Below are positions 8,623 to 16,611 of a stretch of DNA of 64,000 nt, piece by piece. This DNA comes from Xanthomarina arctica. Lineage in GTDB: Bacteria; Bacteroidota; Bacteroidia; Flavobacteriales; Flavobacteriaceae. The first letter of the stretch is position 1. The number at the start of each line of letters is the position of its first letter. A program made the position numbers and the translations under genes. Where the stretch lies: the NCBI RefSeq assembly GCF_014638915.1, contig NZ_BMFQ01000002.1, positions 682,001 through 746,000 of the forward strand, read 5' to 3'. The notes under the pieces were generated by a model. It was given only the letters and a program-made list of their open reading frames with translations, was not told the DNA's origin and did not search any database.

Positions 8623-8854
8623 AATGTTTATTTTATCTTGGATTAATATAATTTAGGTGTTATAAATTTATTGCTTTATAATGATTTTAGCTAAAGTTGA
8701 AAATAAAATTTTAAATCAAACTTTAGATGTCGGTCATTTTCTCGTTTTGGTCAAATATGTTACAACGTGTTTCTTTAGTTAGTAATAAATATCTTTAGAT
8801 AGAAAAAGTGGATAACTTACCTTGTTTTATAATTACCGCTTAATGACAATTACA
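8623..8854 (-). other. long leader inside a cassette
   Basis: This AT-rich stretch upstream of the gene at 8218-8622 is inside the cassette. I see no gene and no convincing -33/-7 pair. It may hold a promoter, which would make this cassette independent of read-through, but the sequence does not prove it. Confidence 0.3.
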
Positions 8855-8929
8855 TGTATGGTTAGTTGCGTGGTTAAGCGAGTAAGCTCGACAAGCAATT
8901 AACTATAACCGGCTTAATTTAGGATACGT
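8855..8929 (-). repeat. attC-like palindrome, second type, short form
   Basis: The arms TTAGTTGCGTGGTTAAGC and AAGCAATTAA match those at 4587-4698, but the centre is only the hairpin CGAG-TAAG-CTCG. The left edge CATGTATGGTTA pairs with GTTGCCATACG at 8191. The right edge (TTTAGGATACG) pairs with GTATGGTAAC at 10416. Confidence 0.65.
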
Positions 8930-8960
8930 TTTTTAAGAGTTCATTCCGTTTCAAATTATC

Positions 8961-10364
8961 TCAATTATTTAGATTTAATAAATCATCTTCGAGGGTAATA
9001 TCAGAAGGCTTTTTTGCATTAAAATCAATTATATTCCCAGCCTTATCTAAAATAATATATCTTGGTAAACTTTCTATTAAATAATTTTTTTTAAAGTCAG
9101 CAAATTCTTCTGGTTGACAAAATAATTGAATACCATCAAATGATTTTTCTCTAATTACATTTTGCCATTTTAAGGAATCCGTTTGAATACAAATATTGAC
9201 AAACTTTATATCATAGTTATTTAATTTTTGTTGAAGTTTATTTGAATACTCAATTTCATTTATACAAGGATTGCACCAACTTGCCCAAATATCTATATAA
9301 ACTAAATTTCCTTTTAGGTCATTAAGGGAAACTAATTCATTATTTTTATTTATAAACTCAAAATTTGAAACCTTTGAACCTATATCATAATCTTTTAACT
9401 TATAATATTTTTTTTCAATAATATTTTTCAAGTAGATATCCTTTGTTGAAGTATTATAGGTTTCATAAAAAACGTCTAAATTATTTGTATGTTCTATATT
9501 AAAAAATGCTGTTACGTACATTAACTGCTCACGAATCTTTTCACTTTTCATAAACGTCGTATCAGTTTTAACTAATTTTAAATGAGCCAAACCTATATCA
9601 TTAATTGAATCTAGCTTATTGTTAGTCATAAGTCCAGAGTAAATATAAAGATTCATCATAAACAATGGAACTTCAATGAAATCTTCATTTTTAAGGTCTA
9701 TCCCTTTAAAAAAAATTGGATATGAGTTTGATTTCTCATAATTTTCGTCAACATTTTTTCTAGTAAAAGAATAAGTAAGGTATTTACTAGTTCGCAATGC
9801 TAAATTCTCTAATTCCAAAAAATTTTTGAATTCGTTGTCATCAAAGGAAGCTTCATTAATTAATTTATCATATAAACTTTTAATTGAATCTGTTAGTTTT
9901 AAAAACTTGTCTTCTTTCAGATTTGCAAAATGGTGATAAAAGTTAACTGAAGCCAGTTTTTCAGCTAGTGCCTTGCTTTGTTGGCTATAGGTGTTTTCTT
10001 TTGCTCCATAACCTGAAAATTCAATTTTAGAATCATTAATAGTTATATGTAAATCATATCCTTTATTTAGATAAATAGGATATGTAATGTCTCCAACGGA
10101 GAGATCGTAAAATCCGCGAGGTATTTCGAGAGTTTCTTTAAAGGAATTGTCAGAGTCAATTTGGAGATTCCAGTTGTTAATTGATTTTCCCGTAACGTGG
10201 TAATTTGGATGGGTCTTAATGTAAATTGTATCTAAATTATTGTTTTCTATAATTCCAGAGATAGTTAGATTACTTGATTTACCATTGGATTCACAGGATA
10301 ATGTGACAATGACCAATATTATTGAGAGTAAATTTCTCAAAATAGCAAATATGTTGTAACTCAT
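8961..10364 (-). CDS. TlpA-like thioredoxin-fold lipoprotein
   Basis: The 467-residue product has a lipoprotein signal ending TLSCES. An N-terminal beta region and a helical middle precede a C-terminal TlpA/AhpC-type thioredoxin domain (from about 330, GSKVSNFEFINKNNELVSL) with the redox motif WCNPC. Bacteroidota proteins of this layout are thiol-disulfide oxidoreductases of the periplasm. The partner is unknown. It is the largest gene of the cassette array. Confidence 0.85.
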   Translation of the reverse strand: MSYNIFAILRNLLSIILVIVTLSCESNGKSSNLTISGIIENNNLDTIYIKTHPNYHVTGKSINNWNLQIDSDNSFKETLEIPRGFYDLSVGDITYPIYLNKGYDLHITINDSKIEFSGYGAKENTYSQQSKALAEKLASVNFYHHFANLKEDKFLKLTDSIKSLYDKLINEASFDDNEFKNFLELENLALRTSKYLTYSFTRKNVDENYEKSNSYPIFFKGIDLKNEDFIEVPLFMMNLYIYSGLMTNNKLDSINDIGLAHLKLVKTDTTFMKSEKIREQLMYVTAFFNIEHTNNLDVFYETYNTSTKDIYLKNIIEKKYYKLKDYDIGSKVSNFEFINKNNELVSLNDLKGNLVYIDIWASWCNPCINEIEYSNKLQQKLNNYDIKFVNICIQTDSLKWQNVIREKSFDGIQLFCQPEEFADFKKNYLIESLPRYIILDKAGNIIDFNAKKPSDITLEDDLLNLNN

Positions 10365-10416
10365 GTTTAAACTAATTATTTCTGATTAATTTTTTTCCTA
10401 TTGAGAGAGCAAAAAG

Positions 10417-10554
10417 TATGGTAACGGTTTTGTATATGAAAAGTGCGTGCTTGTGTCAGAGGATTTTCGGAACGAAAATCGGATGAAAGCAATTACGCAC
10501 TTTCCTTTGGTTTAGCACTAAACTACACATTTTTTATATACAGTGTTTGGCATA
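10417..10554 (-). repeat. attC-like palindrome, main type, copy 5
   Basis: This is a main-family core with AATTACGCAC in the right arm. The left end TATGGTAAC pairs across the TlpA cassette; the right end GTTTGGCATAG pairs with ATGCCTAAC at 11163. The stop codon of the next gene (10534-10536) lies inside it, so the palindrome encodes that protein's last residues. Confidence 0.82.
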
Positions 10555-11154
10555 GTTTTTTATTTTTTGCTCCATGTTATCCCAAATTTTCAATAGAGTA
10601 TTTGTGTCTTTTGAAGCTGTTTTATAGTCATCTCTACCTTTTGCAGTCAGAGTGTGTTTTTTTCCTACTTTACTTACTAATCCTTTCTCTGATAGCCACG
10701 AAATAGAAGTTTGTATTTCTTTATGTGTTGGAACGGCATGATTAATTCCATCCGCAATCATAGAGATGCCATTAAAGTCTGTTGGTTCAGTTTCTGAAGC
10801 CATTGACAACGCCAAATAAATCCATGAGATTGTTCTTCCTTCGCTTGGGTTATTATATGGCATTATTTCAATTCTTTTTGGCACTCTATTTCGCATTATA
10901 AATCCCGATTTTTTTTTGTCAGGTGTTAGCTCATTATATCGGCTTTTGATATATGGTCTAGCACCGTCAGCAGGAGAAAATTCAGTTTCCAAATATTCAA
11001 TATCCTCTTCATCTAATTCACTAACTGTTCCATCTTCGTTGACATAAACATATTCAAATCCAAGTTCTTTGGGTCTCAAAGGGACGAAGTATTTGAGGTA
11101 GACAAATAGTCCAACAATTACAATAATGCCTATTATGAAATATAATATCGTCAT
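10534..11154 (-). CDS. membrane-anchored hypothetical protein with winged-helix-like C-terminus
   Basis: The 206-residue product has one N-terminal membrane segment (about 2-22), an acidic stretch, and a C-terminal region (about 145-185, THKEIQTSISWLSEKGLVSKVGKKHTLTAKG) that looks like a winged helix. No named family recognised. The last seven codons lie in the palindrome. The ATG is about 16 bases from the cassette boundary at 11171. Confidence 0.68.
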   Translation of the reverse strand: MTILYFIIGIIVIVGLFVYLKYFVPLRPKELGFEYVYVNEDGTVSELDEEDIEYLETEFSPADGARPYIKSRYNELTPDKKKSGFIMRNRVPKRIEIMPYNNPSEGRTISWIYLALSMASETEPTDFNGISMIADGINHAVPTHKEIQTSISWLSEKGLVSKVGKKHTLTAKGRDDYKTASKDTNTLLKIWDNMEQKIKNYAKHCI

Positions 11155-11162
11155 TTTTAATT

Positions 11163-11302
11163 ATGCCTAACGGTTTTGTACATAAAAAGTGCGTACTTGT
11201 GTCAGAGGATTTTCGGAACGAAAATCGGATGAAAGCAAGTACGCACTTTCCCTTTAGTTAAGCACTAAAATAAGCATTTTTTATACACAGTAGTAGGCAT
11301 AG
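11163..11302 (-). repeat. attC-like palindrome, main type, copy 6
   Basis: This is a main-family core. The left end ATGCCTAAC is a textbook RYYYAAC. The right end is GTAGTAGGCAT, where the usual GTT is GTA. The outer right-arm side hairpin is degraded here (TTAGTTAAGCACTAAAA). Confidence 0.8.
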
Positions 11303-11305
11303 TTT

Positions 11306-12289
11306 TTATTGTCTATTATAAAAAGTAATAAACCATTCATTTAATTCTTGATATTCTAATTCTGTAATTGTATTATATTCATTTGGACTAATTATCTTCC
11401 AACCAAAAACAGGATGAAAGATCCATTTTACATCTTTTTTTAGATTTGAAAAAAAATATAAGGTATAAATGTAATTCTCATTTTCATCTTCAATAAATAT
11501 TGTTTGTGACCTTTCTACATTTTTCACGTATTTTGGGAAATCTTTTTTTTGTGGGCATTCCGAATTTATGATAGCCTGTATTTGATTTTCAAATTCTATT
11601 GGTAAATTGTTTGTTCTTCTATAAAAGCTTTTTAAGATAATACCAGTCATGTCCTCTGAATCTGTAATTCCAAAGTTTTCAAAATATTTATTGAGTCTTG
11701 AAGTATGACCATATAGTCCCCAATTATTCCTCATCCATCTTCCAATTGTTAAATGACTTTTACCAATAAAATCATTAATAGATATTTTTTTTATTCCTTC
11801 TTTTTCTTCAGTGCTTAAAGCAGTATCTAATTCATTTAACGCATCATTTAAATCAAAAGGAATATAAATACCATTTATACTATCCATTACCATTTGTTCC
11901 TCTACATATCGCTCTCTTTCTTTTAATTCAATTAAGTATGGTTGTGTAATTTCAGATAAACAAATAGGATTACCTTTTAATTTGTGGAAAGAGTATCTTG
12001 ATATAATGTGTTCAATTTTATATTCTGGTATTTTTTGTACTCCATTTAGATTAAAGAATTTAATCACTGATTTATAATCTTCGTAGTTGAAAATATAAAA
12101 ATCATCAAAAGAAAAATACTCATTATATGAATTAAGTTGAGAGATACTATCCTTTTCTTTCTTGGGGATTTTGCTTAAAATTTTTTCAGATAATTCATTT
12201 ATTTGAATTGGATGGCAAAAATCAGAATTTTGACCTAAAACATTTAGGGTTAAAAATAAGAAGGATATGTTTAATATTATTTTGGTCAT
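11306..12289 (-). CDS. secreted protein with DUF6794-like region
   Basis: The 327-residue product has a signal peptide ending VLGQ. Residues about 130-225 contain YIPFDLNDALNELD, then GRWMRNNWGLYGHTSRLNKYF and MTGIILKSFYRR, which match the DUF6794 pattern of Bacteroidota. The C-terminal part is beta-rich. Function unknown. It is a single-gene cassette with its ATG only about 14 bases from the boundary. Confidence 0.7.
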   Translation of the reverse strand: MTKIILNISFLFLTLNVLGQNSDFCHPIQINELSEKILSKIPKKEKDSISQLNSYNEYFSFDDFYIFNYEDYKSVIKFFNLNGVQKIPEYKIEHIISRYSFHKLKGNPICLSEITQPYLIELKERERYVEEQMVMDSINGIYIPFDLNDALNELDTALSTEEKEGIKKISINDFIGKSHLTIGRWMRNNWGLYGHTSRLNKYFENFGITDSEDMTGIILKSFYRRTNNLPIEFENQIQAIINSECPQKKDFPKYVKNVERSQTIFIEDENENYIYTLYFFSNLKKDVKWIFHPVFGWKIISPNEYNTITELEYQELNEWFITFYNRQ

Positions 12290-12297
12290 TTCAAATT

Positions 12298-12440
12298 ATG
12301 CCTAACGGCGGTTTTGTATATGAAAAGTGCGTGCTTGTGTCAACGGATTTTCGGAACGAAAATCGGATGAAAGCAAGTACGCACTTTCCTTTGATTTAGC
12401 ACTAAACTACGCTTTTTTTTATACAGTGTTTTTGCGCTGG
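12298..12440 (-). repeat. attC-like palindrome, main type, copy 7
   Basis: This is a main-family core with three extra bases (AACGGCGG) at the left edge. The left end ATGCCTAAC pairs with GTAGTAGGCAT at 11290. The right end GTTTTTGCGCTGG pairs only weakly with the GACACATAAC edge at 13324, the poorest match in the array. Confidence 0.78.
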
Positions 12441-12444
12441 TTTT

Positions 12445-13290
12445 TTATTCCTTGATTATTTTTTTAGTTATCGTTTTATTCTGTGATTGAAATTTGATAA
12501 AATAAATTCCTGAATTTAGGTTAGATAAATCAATTTTATTACTCTGTAGTTTTGTGTTAAGAACTAATCTTCCAGTAGTGGAATAAATTTTAATACTCTC
12601 TATAATCAAGTTTGAGTTAATCGTTAATTCATTTTTTGTAGGGTTTGGGAAAGTCGTTATTGCATTGTAATAGAAATCTGTTATACTTAAGGAACAATTT
12701 TCACTGAAAATTGTAGAATCATCTATACACCAACTGTTGTCATCACAAGTTTGATTGTTGGAATAATCCACATCATCAACTTGAATACATTGTAAATTAG
12801 GTGAACCACTAGTCCATAGTCGTTCAAGGTTTATATTATTTCCATTTTGGATGTTTAAATATTCAAGTGAATCGTTAACATCACATTCTAATGATTTCAA
12901 GTTTATATTTGATGATAAATCTATACTCACTACTTGATCTATATCCCAACATCTTAATGTTTCTAAATTGATAAGAGAAGTAACATTAAGTTCCACTAAA
13001 GGATTATCAGTACAATATAGTAAAGTAAGATTAGTGAAATTTGCAATTCCTTCAAGTGATGTAATATTTTTATAATCAACATTCAAACTGATTACTGATT
13101 CAGCTTCACTAACTTGAATTTCTCCATCATTGTTTAAGTCAGCATCTGAATCCCAAGTTCCATTATCATCGGTATCTACAACATTATCGTTTACCAAAGC
13201 ATTTTTAAAATTAATATCGGGAATATTTACAATTTGAGATTGACATAAAAAAGAAGTCATTAAAAATGTCAGAATGCAGATTTTTTTCAT
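12445..13290 (-). CDS. secreted LRR-like protein with T9SS sorting domain
   Basis: I took the ATG at 13288-13290 because it is followed directly by the signal peptide MKKICILTFLMTSFLCQSQ; an in-frame ATG ten codons upstream is possible. The mature part has an Asp-rich segment (DTDDNGTWDSDADLNNDGE) like calcium-binding dockerin/EF loops. Irregular LRRs follow (LTLLYCTDNPLVELNVTSL), then a T9SS type A domain from FPNPT to IIKE. It is predicted to be a surface protein exported by type IX secretion. It shares architecture but little sequence with the LRR cassette at 5518-6627. Confidence 0.82.
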   Translation of the reverse strand: MKKICILTFLMTSFLCQSQIVNIPDINFKNALVNDNVVDTDDNGTWDSDADLNNDGEIQVSEAESVISLNVDYKNITSLEGIANFTNLTLLYCTDNPLVELNVTSLINLETLRCWDIDQVVSIDLSSNINLKSLECDVNDSLEYLNIQNGNNINLERLWTSGSPNLQCIQVDDVDYSNNQTCDDNSWCIDDSTIFSENCSLSITDFYYNAITTFPNPTKNELTINSNLIIESIKIYSTTGRLVLNTKLQSNKIDLSNLNSGIYFIKFQSQNKTITKKIIKE

Positions 13291-13323
13291 AGTTTTATTT
13301 TTGGGTTTGAGGTTCGTCAAAAT

Positions 13324-13461
13324 GACACATAACGATTTTGCACATAAAAAGTGCGTGCTTGTGTCAGAGAATTTTCGGAACGAAAATCGGATAAAAACAA
13401 GTACGCACTTTCCTTTGGTTTAGTACTAAATTACGCATTTTTTATACAGTGTTGGTAACAG
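13324..13461 (-). repeat. attC-like palindrome, main type, copy 8
   Basis: This is a main-family core. The left edge GACACATAACG lacks the usual GG. The right end GTTGGTAACAGTTA pairs with TAATTGTTACCAAT at 14133-14146, which closes the last unit on the right. Confidence 0.8.
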
Positions 13462-14124
13462 TTATTTTAAACTTTTTATTTTTTCCCAATGAATATTAAA
13501 CAGTGTTCTTGCTACTTGGATAGTTTTATCTCTTGAAATTCTAACTTTGGTTTCGAAATTAGGCTCTTTACTTTTATTCGTGATAAGAGTTAATAAATTC
13601 TCGACTGAATCAATAAGGTCTTTTTGTTCCGTTTTTGAATCACTTAATAATAATTCAAGTTTGGATTTCGCAAATACTAATTTTTCTAAAAATTTATTAT
13701 TTTCATCAATTTTATCATTTTCAATATTAGATAAATACAAAGTAGACGTTAAAAATTCAGTTAGAGTATGTCTAACTTCATTTATCCAATCTTGTCTGTT
13801 TTTTGAAGCTATTGTAGCTTTATATTCGATATTCAGGTTTTCTTTTGTTGTTTTTCTTAATTGATTTGCAATAATGTAGTTTGCTAAAACGGATAATAAT
13901 CCAATAATTAATGCCACAATCCAAGGCATTTTATCCTTCCACTCGTTTTTCTCATTTAAATCACTTCCTATATTTTCAATTTTAAGAGTTTCAGGTAAAT
14001 TAATGGAAATTTTTGTTTCGACTTCTTTTTTATGATTTTCATAATTTATTGAATCTACTGCAGTTTGGGCCGATGATAAAATAGAGATAAAAATGAAATA
14101 CATTAAAAGAAGTAGTTTTTTCAT
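13462..14124 (-). CDS. membrane protein with cytoplasmic helical domain
   Basis: The 220-residue product has a signal peptide (1-20, ending SSAQT), a transmembrane segment at about 69-90 (WIVALIIGLLSVLANYII), and a long helical, charged C-terminal domain (KNRQDWINEVRHTLTEFL). I do not recognise a named family. By polarity it is the first cassette of the array, nearest the expected attI position. Confidence 0.68.
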   Translation of the reverse strand: MKKLLLLMYFIFISILSSAQTAVDSINYENHKKEVETKISINLPETLKIENIGSDLNEKNEWKDKMPWIVALIIGLLSVLANYIIANQLRKTTKENLNIEYKATIASKNRQDWINEVRHTLTEFLTSTLYLSNIENDKIDENNKFLEKLVFAKSKLELLLSDSKTEQKDLIDSVENLLTLITNKSKEPNFETKVRISRDKTIQVARTLFNIHWEKIKSLK

Positions 14125-14877
14125 GTGAGTGAGTTAATTGTTACCAATGTGTTTTATCAACTCTAAATATACTCATATCCCTTAAATAATACAGATAACA
14201 ATACTAATTTACATCAATTTAGAACATAGCCATTACACAAATCCTAAATGTATCTTACTGTTATTTACATTTTTTTTCCACTTTTAGTTCGGGTCTCCAA
14301 GGGGTCTCCTCCGGGTTTAGTTCGGGTTTACTTCGGGTTTACTTCGGCATCGGTCGGGTGGAGTTCGGGTGTATAAGCCTAATTCGGGTCCGAAAAAAAT
14401 TACCATAACAAAAATCTATAGTAATTATTCTATCTTTTTTATGCTATAAAACCGCTACTCTGGTATGTATTATATTAATTTTCCTACTTAATATGTTAAA
14501 TATGCACTTTTTTTAAAAACCATGTTTTTTGCTAAAAATTCAAAAGCTATCCAACTGTTAATGAGAATAATATAATTTTTTCATACAATAAGAGCCATTT
14601 TTTAAATTATTTTCAGCTTTTTACGTATTTTACTGATTACAAGATAATTACACCTATTTTTTTATTCAAATATTTGTTCTATGTTTGAAACGTTAAACAA
14701 CATTGTGGGGTATTCGCGGTACTGCAACTTGTGTGTTTAATTAATTGGATATCCAATAATTCTCCTAAAAATTAATAGTCCCAAAGCTGGAGCAGATTCT
14801 AAGTCTGTATCCTTATTTTTAACCTAACCGGGTGTTACTATTAAATGCCAAATCACTTGGTTATAAATCTTATTATT
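14125..14877. other. intergenic region at the right end of the array
   Basis: Bases 14133-14148 are the last cassette boundary (TAATTGTTACCAAT). The rest, about 700 bases, holds no convincing gene and no integrase. It includes the G+C-rich TTCGGGT repeats at 14285-14394. A -7-like TATGTTTG occurs near 14675. An attI site would be expected around 14140, but I cannot identify one. Confidence 0.45.
14285..14394. repeat. G+C-rich degenerate TTCGGGT(TTA) repeats
   Basis: The unit TTCGGGT, often with TTTA or similar spacing, occurs about six to eight times in 110 bases, in an otherwise very AT-rich intergenic region. The composition differs sharply from both sides. No hairpin or gene explains it. 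Confidence 0.6.
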
Positions 14878-15678
14878 ATGGCAAGAAATAATTCATTTGT
14901 AAAACTTGACGGTACCCTAGATGGACTGACGTTTTACCGTAAAAACGGAGAAAATTTGGTTAAAACTCAAAGCCGAATTAGTAAAAAACGTATTATGAGC
15001 GATCCCGCTTTTAAACGTACCCGAGAAAACATGATGGAATTTTCAGGCGCATCTAACGCTGGTAAAGCGCTTAGAGACGGGTTTGCAAATACCATAAAAC
15101 TTATGGGCGATCCCTATTTAAGTTCGCGCATAAGTGGTATCATGAGACGGATTATCAGCGTAGGCGCTGGTAAACGTGGAGAACGTGAAATAGACGTGGT
15201 AAGCATGAGAGACATGTTTAAAGGCTTAGAATTAAACAAAATCCTGCCTTTCCGCACTATTTTCTATGCACCCTACTCCCTACCCACTATTTCCGCCTCG
15301 CGTAATGTGGTAGACTGGACAGTAGTAGACTTTGCCACAGACCAATTTATATCTGCCCCCTTAGGAGCAACTCATTTTAAATTGGTATTAGCCGCTGGTT
15401 ATGTTAGTAACTACCAATATAACCCTGCCATGCGTGGCTATGAGCCTGTAGACGACACCGTCAATAGCCTTGGTGGTACAGCTTACAGCAGCTATATCCC
15501 TCTGGGTAATTTGGTTGGTAGCGATACAGTCCTGCAAGTAGATTTAACTTCGTTGGGAGTAATCCCTGCTAGCTCGGCTATCTTTACTGGAATTGGTATT
15601 ATCTTTTACCAAGAGATTAATGGAGACTTGTACGAATTGGCTCAAGCAAATGCCATGATGATTCCTGTTGCAGGATAA
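14878..15678 (+). CDS. hypothetical protein with DUF6266-like N-terminus
   Basis: The 266-residue product is counted from the ATG at 14878 (MARNNSFVKL), where homologous proteins seem to start; an upstream ATG at 14845 would add eleven residues. The N-terminal pattern LDGTLDGLTFYRKNGENLVKTQS resembles the GxxGxxxFyxxxGxxxVR start of DUF6266-type Bacteroidota proteins. An Arg/Lys-rich segment follows, then a beta-rich second half. Function unknown. It stands alone beside the array, with G+C-rich repeats upstream and a terminator downstream. Confidence 0.7.
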   Translation: MARNNSFVKLDGTLDGLTFYRKNGENLVKTQSRISKKRIMSDPAFKRTRENMMEFSGASNAGKALRDGFANTIKLMGDPYLSSRISGIMRRIISVGAGKRGEREIDVVSMRDMFKGLELNKILPFRTIFYAPYSLPTISASRNVVDWTVVDFATDQFISAPLGATHFKLVLAAGYVSNYQYNPAMRGYEPVDDTVNSLGGTAYSSYIPLGNLVGSDTVLQVDLTSLGVIPASSAIFTGIGIIFYQEINGDLYELAQANAMMIPVAG

Positions 15679-15697
15679 ACAACTCTTAATTAATATA

Positions 15698-15745
15698 AAA
15701 CCCTACTTTAGTTTTTTGGGAGAATTTCTAAAGTAGGGTTTTTTA
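15698..15745 (+). terminator. intrinsic terminator
   Basis: AACCCTACTTTAG and CTAAAGTAGGGTT form a 13-bp stem around an 18-base loop, followed by a T run. It ends the gene at 14878-15678 and may also serve the minus-strand RDD gene. Confidence 0.85.
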
Positions 15746-15777
15746 TGTTTTAGTAACAACCAAAACTGCCTAGCTAT

Positions 15778-16590
15778 TTACATACTCTGGGTATAAAAAT
15801 TGTAATCTTTTAAAACAATATCTATAAACTCCTTATCATTGGTATGCACAGACTTAATTTCGGTAACTTCAATAATCTTACTACGTAACTTGATAAGCGT
15901 TTTATAGTCTCTCATCTTGGTTGCCTTGTAAAAAGTCTCCTTAATTATTCTGGCATCATTATCAGATAATCTAATAACCGCCGGATAAACAGGTTTATAA
16001 GTGTCTGTAATTTGCTCTAAAATGGTATCCGTAAACTTTACGGTATCTTTTAAATAAATTACCACAGTATGGGCCATAATATCCCCAAAACGCTGATGCT
16101 TTTTAGTTAATACAATCAATAAAAACCCAATAAGTTTTCCAATTAAAAAGCATACTATTATTAATTGGAAATTACTATCCAAGCCTAAAGAAGCAAAATA
16201 AATAAAGATTAATGAGAAAAAATTAAAATCAATAACCCTTAAAAACCATCTAATAATATAGTCGGTAATAGAAGGTTTAAACCCGTCCACATTAATCACT
16301 TTTATTTTAAGAAACTTCTTTCCTATGGTTTGTCCGTCCAATAAGATTTCAGAATATAAAGAATAGAAAGTAACAGGTAGAAAAATTAAAATATCTATAG
16401 CCGCTATAGACCATTGATCATCATTAAAAGTATCTCCAATAAGATTGAAATTTAGAAACTTAATAGCAAAATAGATATAGGCAAACTTTATAACATTATC
16501 TATTAAGAAGGCTAACAAGCGTTGCCCAACATTTGCTAAAGTAAAATTGATATCTACATTTTGTGCCGTTTTTATTTGGAGTCTTTTCAT
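15778..16590 (-). CDS. RDD family membrane protein
   Basis: The 270-residue product has an RDD domain with several membrane segments: RLLAFLIDNVIKF at about 24-36, GQTIGKKFLKIKVIN near 86-100, and a segment ending QRFGDIMAHTVVIYLK. The family may transport small ions or molecules, or act as an assembly factor. The gene is divergent from the SpoIIM/MoxR cluster, with only 21 bases between the two chosen ATGs. RDD genes commonly accompany this cluster, so a joint function is likely. Confidence 0.85.
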   Translation of the reverse strand: MKRLQIKTAQNVDINFTLANVGQRLLAFLIDNVIKFAYIYFAIKFLNFNLIGDTFNDDQWSIAAIDILIFLPVTFYSLYSEILLDGQTIGKKFLKIKVINVDGFKPSITDYIIRWFLRVIDFNFFSLIFIYFASLGLDSNFQLIIVCFLIGKLIGFLLIVLTKKHQRFGDIMAHTVVIYLKDTVKFTDTILEQITDTYKPVYPAVIRLSDNDARIIKETFYKATKMRDYKTLIKLRSKIIEVTEIKSVHTNDKEFIDIVLKDYNFYTQSM

Positions 16591-16611
16591 GCAATGTTTA
16601 AATTCGCTCTA

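Larger units (their letters stand above)
3664..14148 (-). mobile_element. integron-like gene cassette array with attC-like palindromes, no integrase
   Basis: Twelve minus-strand genes in eleven units are separated by eleven large imperfect palindromes (listed separately). For each unit the bases just inside its two ends are reverse complements of one another. Examples are GTTAGCCTT at 3664 with AAGGCTAAC before 4463, GTTGTAAAC at 6802 with GTTTACAAC before 7265, GTTGTGGCTAG at 5505 with the TACCCACAAC region at 6675, and GTTGGTAAC at 13451 with GTTACCAAT at 14133. Read on the minus strand, each unit starts after a (C)CGTT core, carries a gene whose ATG usually follows within 15-60 bp, and ends in a palindrome beginning mostly with AAC. 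This matches integron cassettes (G^TTRRRY ... RYYYAAC). The proteins are unrelated to each other, as expected for captured cassettes. By polarity an attI/integrase would lie beyond 14150, but none is seen. Experimental mobility is unknown. Confidence 0.72.

Noticed and set aside
10443-10706. Open frame on the plus strand over a palindrome
   Set aside because: It is the plus-strand reading of an attC-like site and of the end of the minus-strand gene; no family similarity.
12208-12399. Plus-strand frame at another palindrome
   Set aside because: It overlaps the start of the gene at 11306-12289 and the palindrome at 12298; it reads as a shadow.
5380-13461. CRISPR array or plain MITE/REP family
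   Set aside because: Repeats are 560-2400 bases apart with whole genes between, so this is not CRISPR. A MITE would have fixed terminal inverted repeats pairing within each copy and short direct target repeats; here the terminal bases differ between copies and pair across the neighbouring gene.
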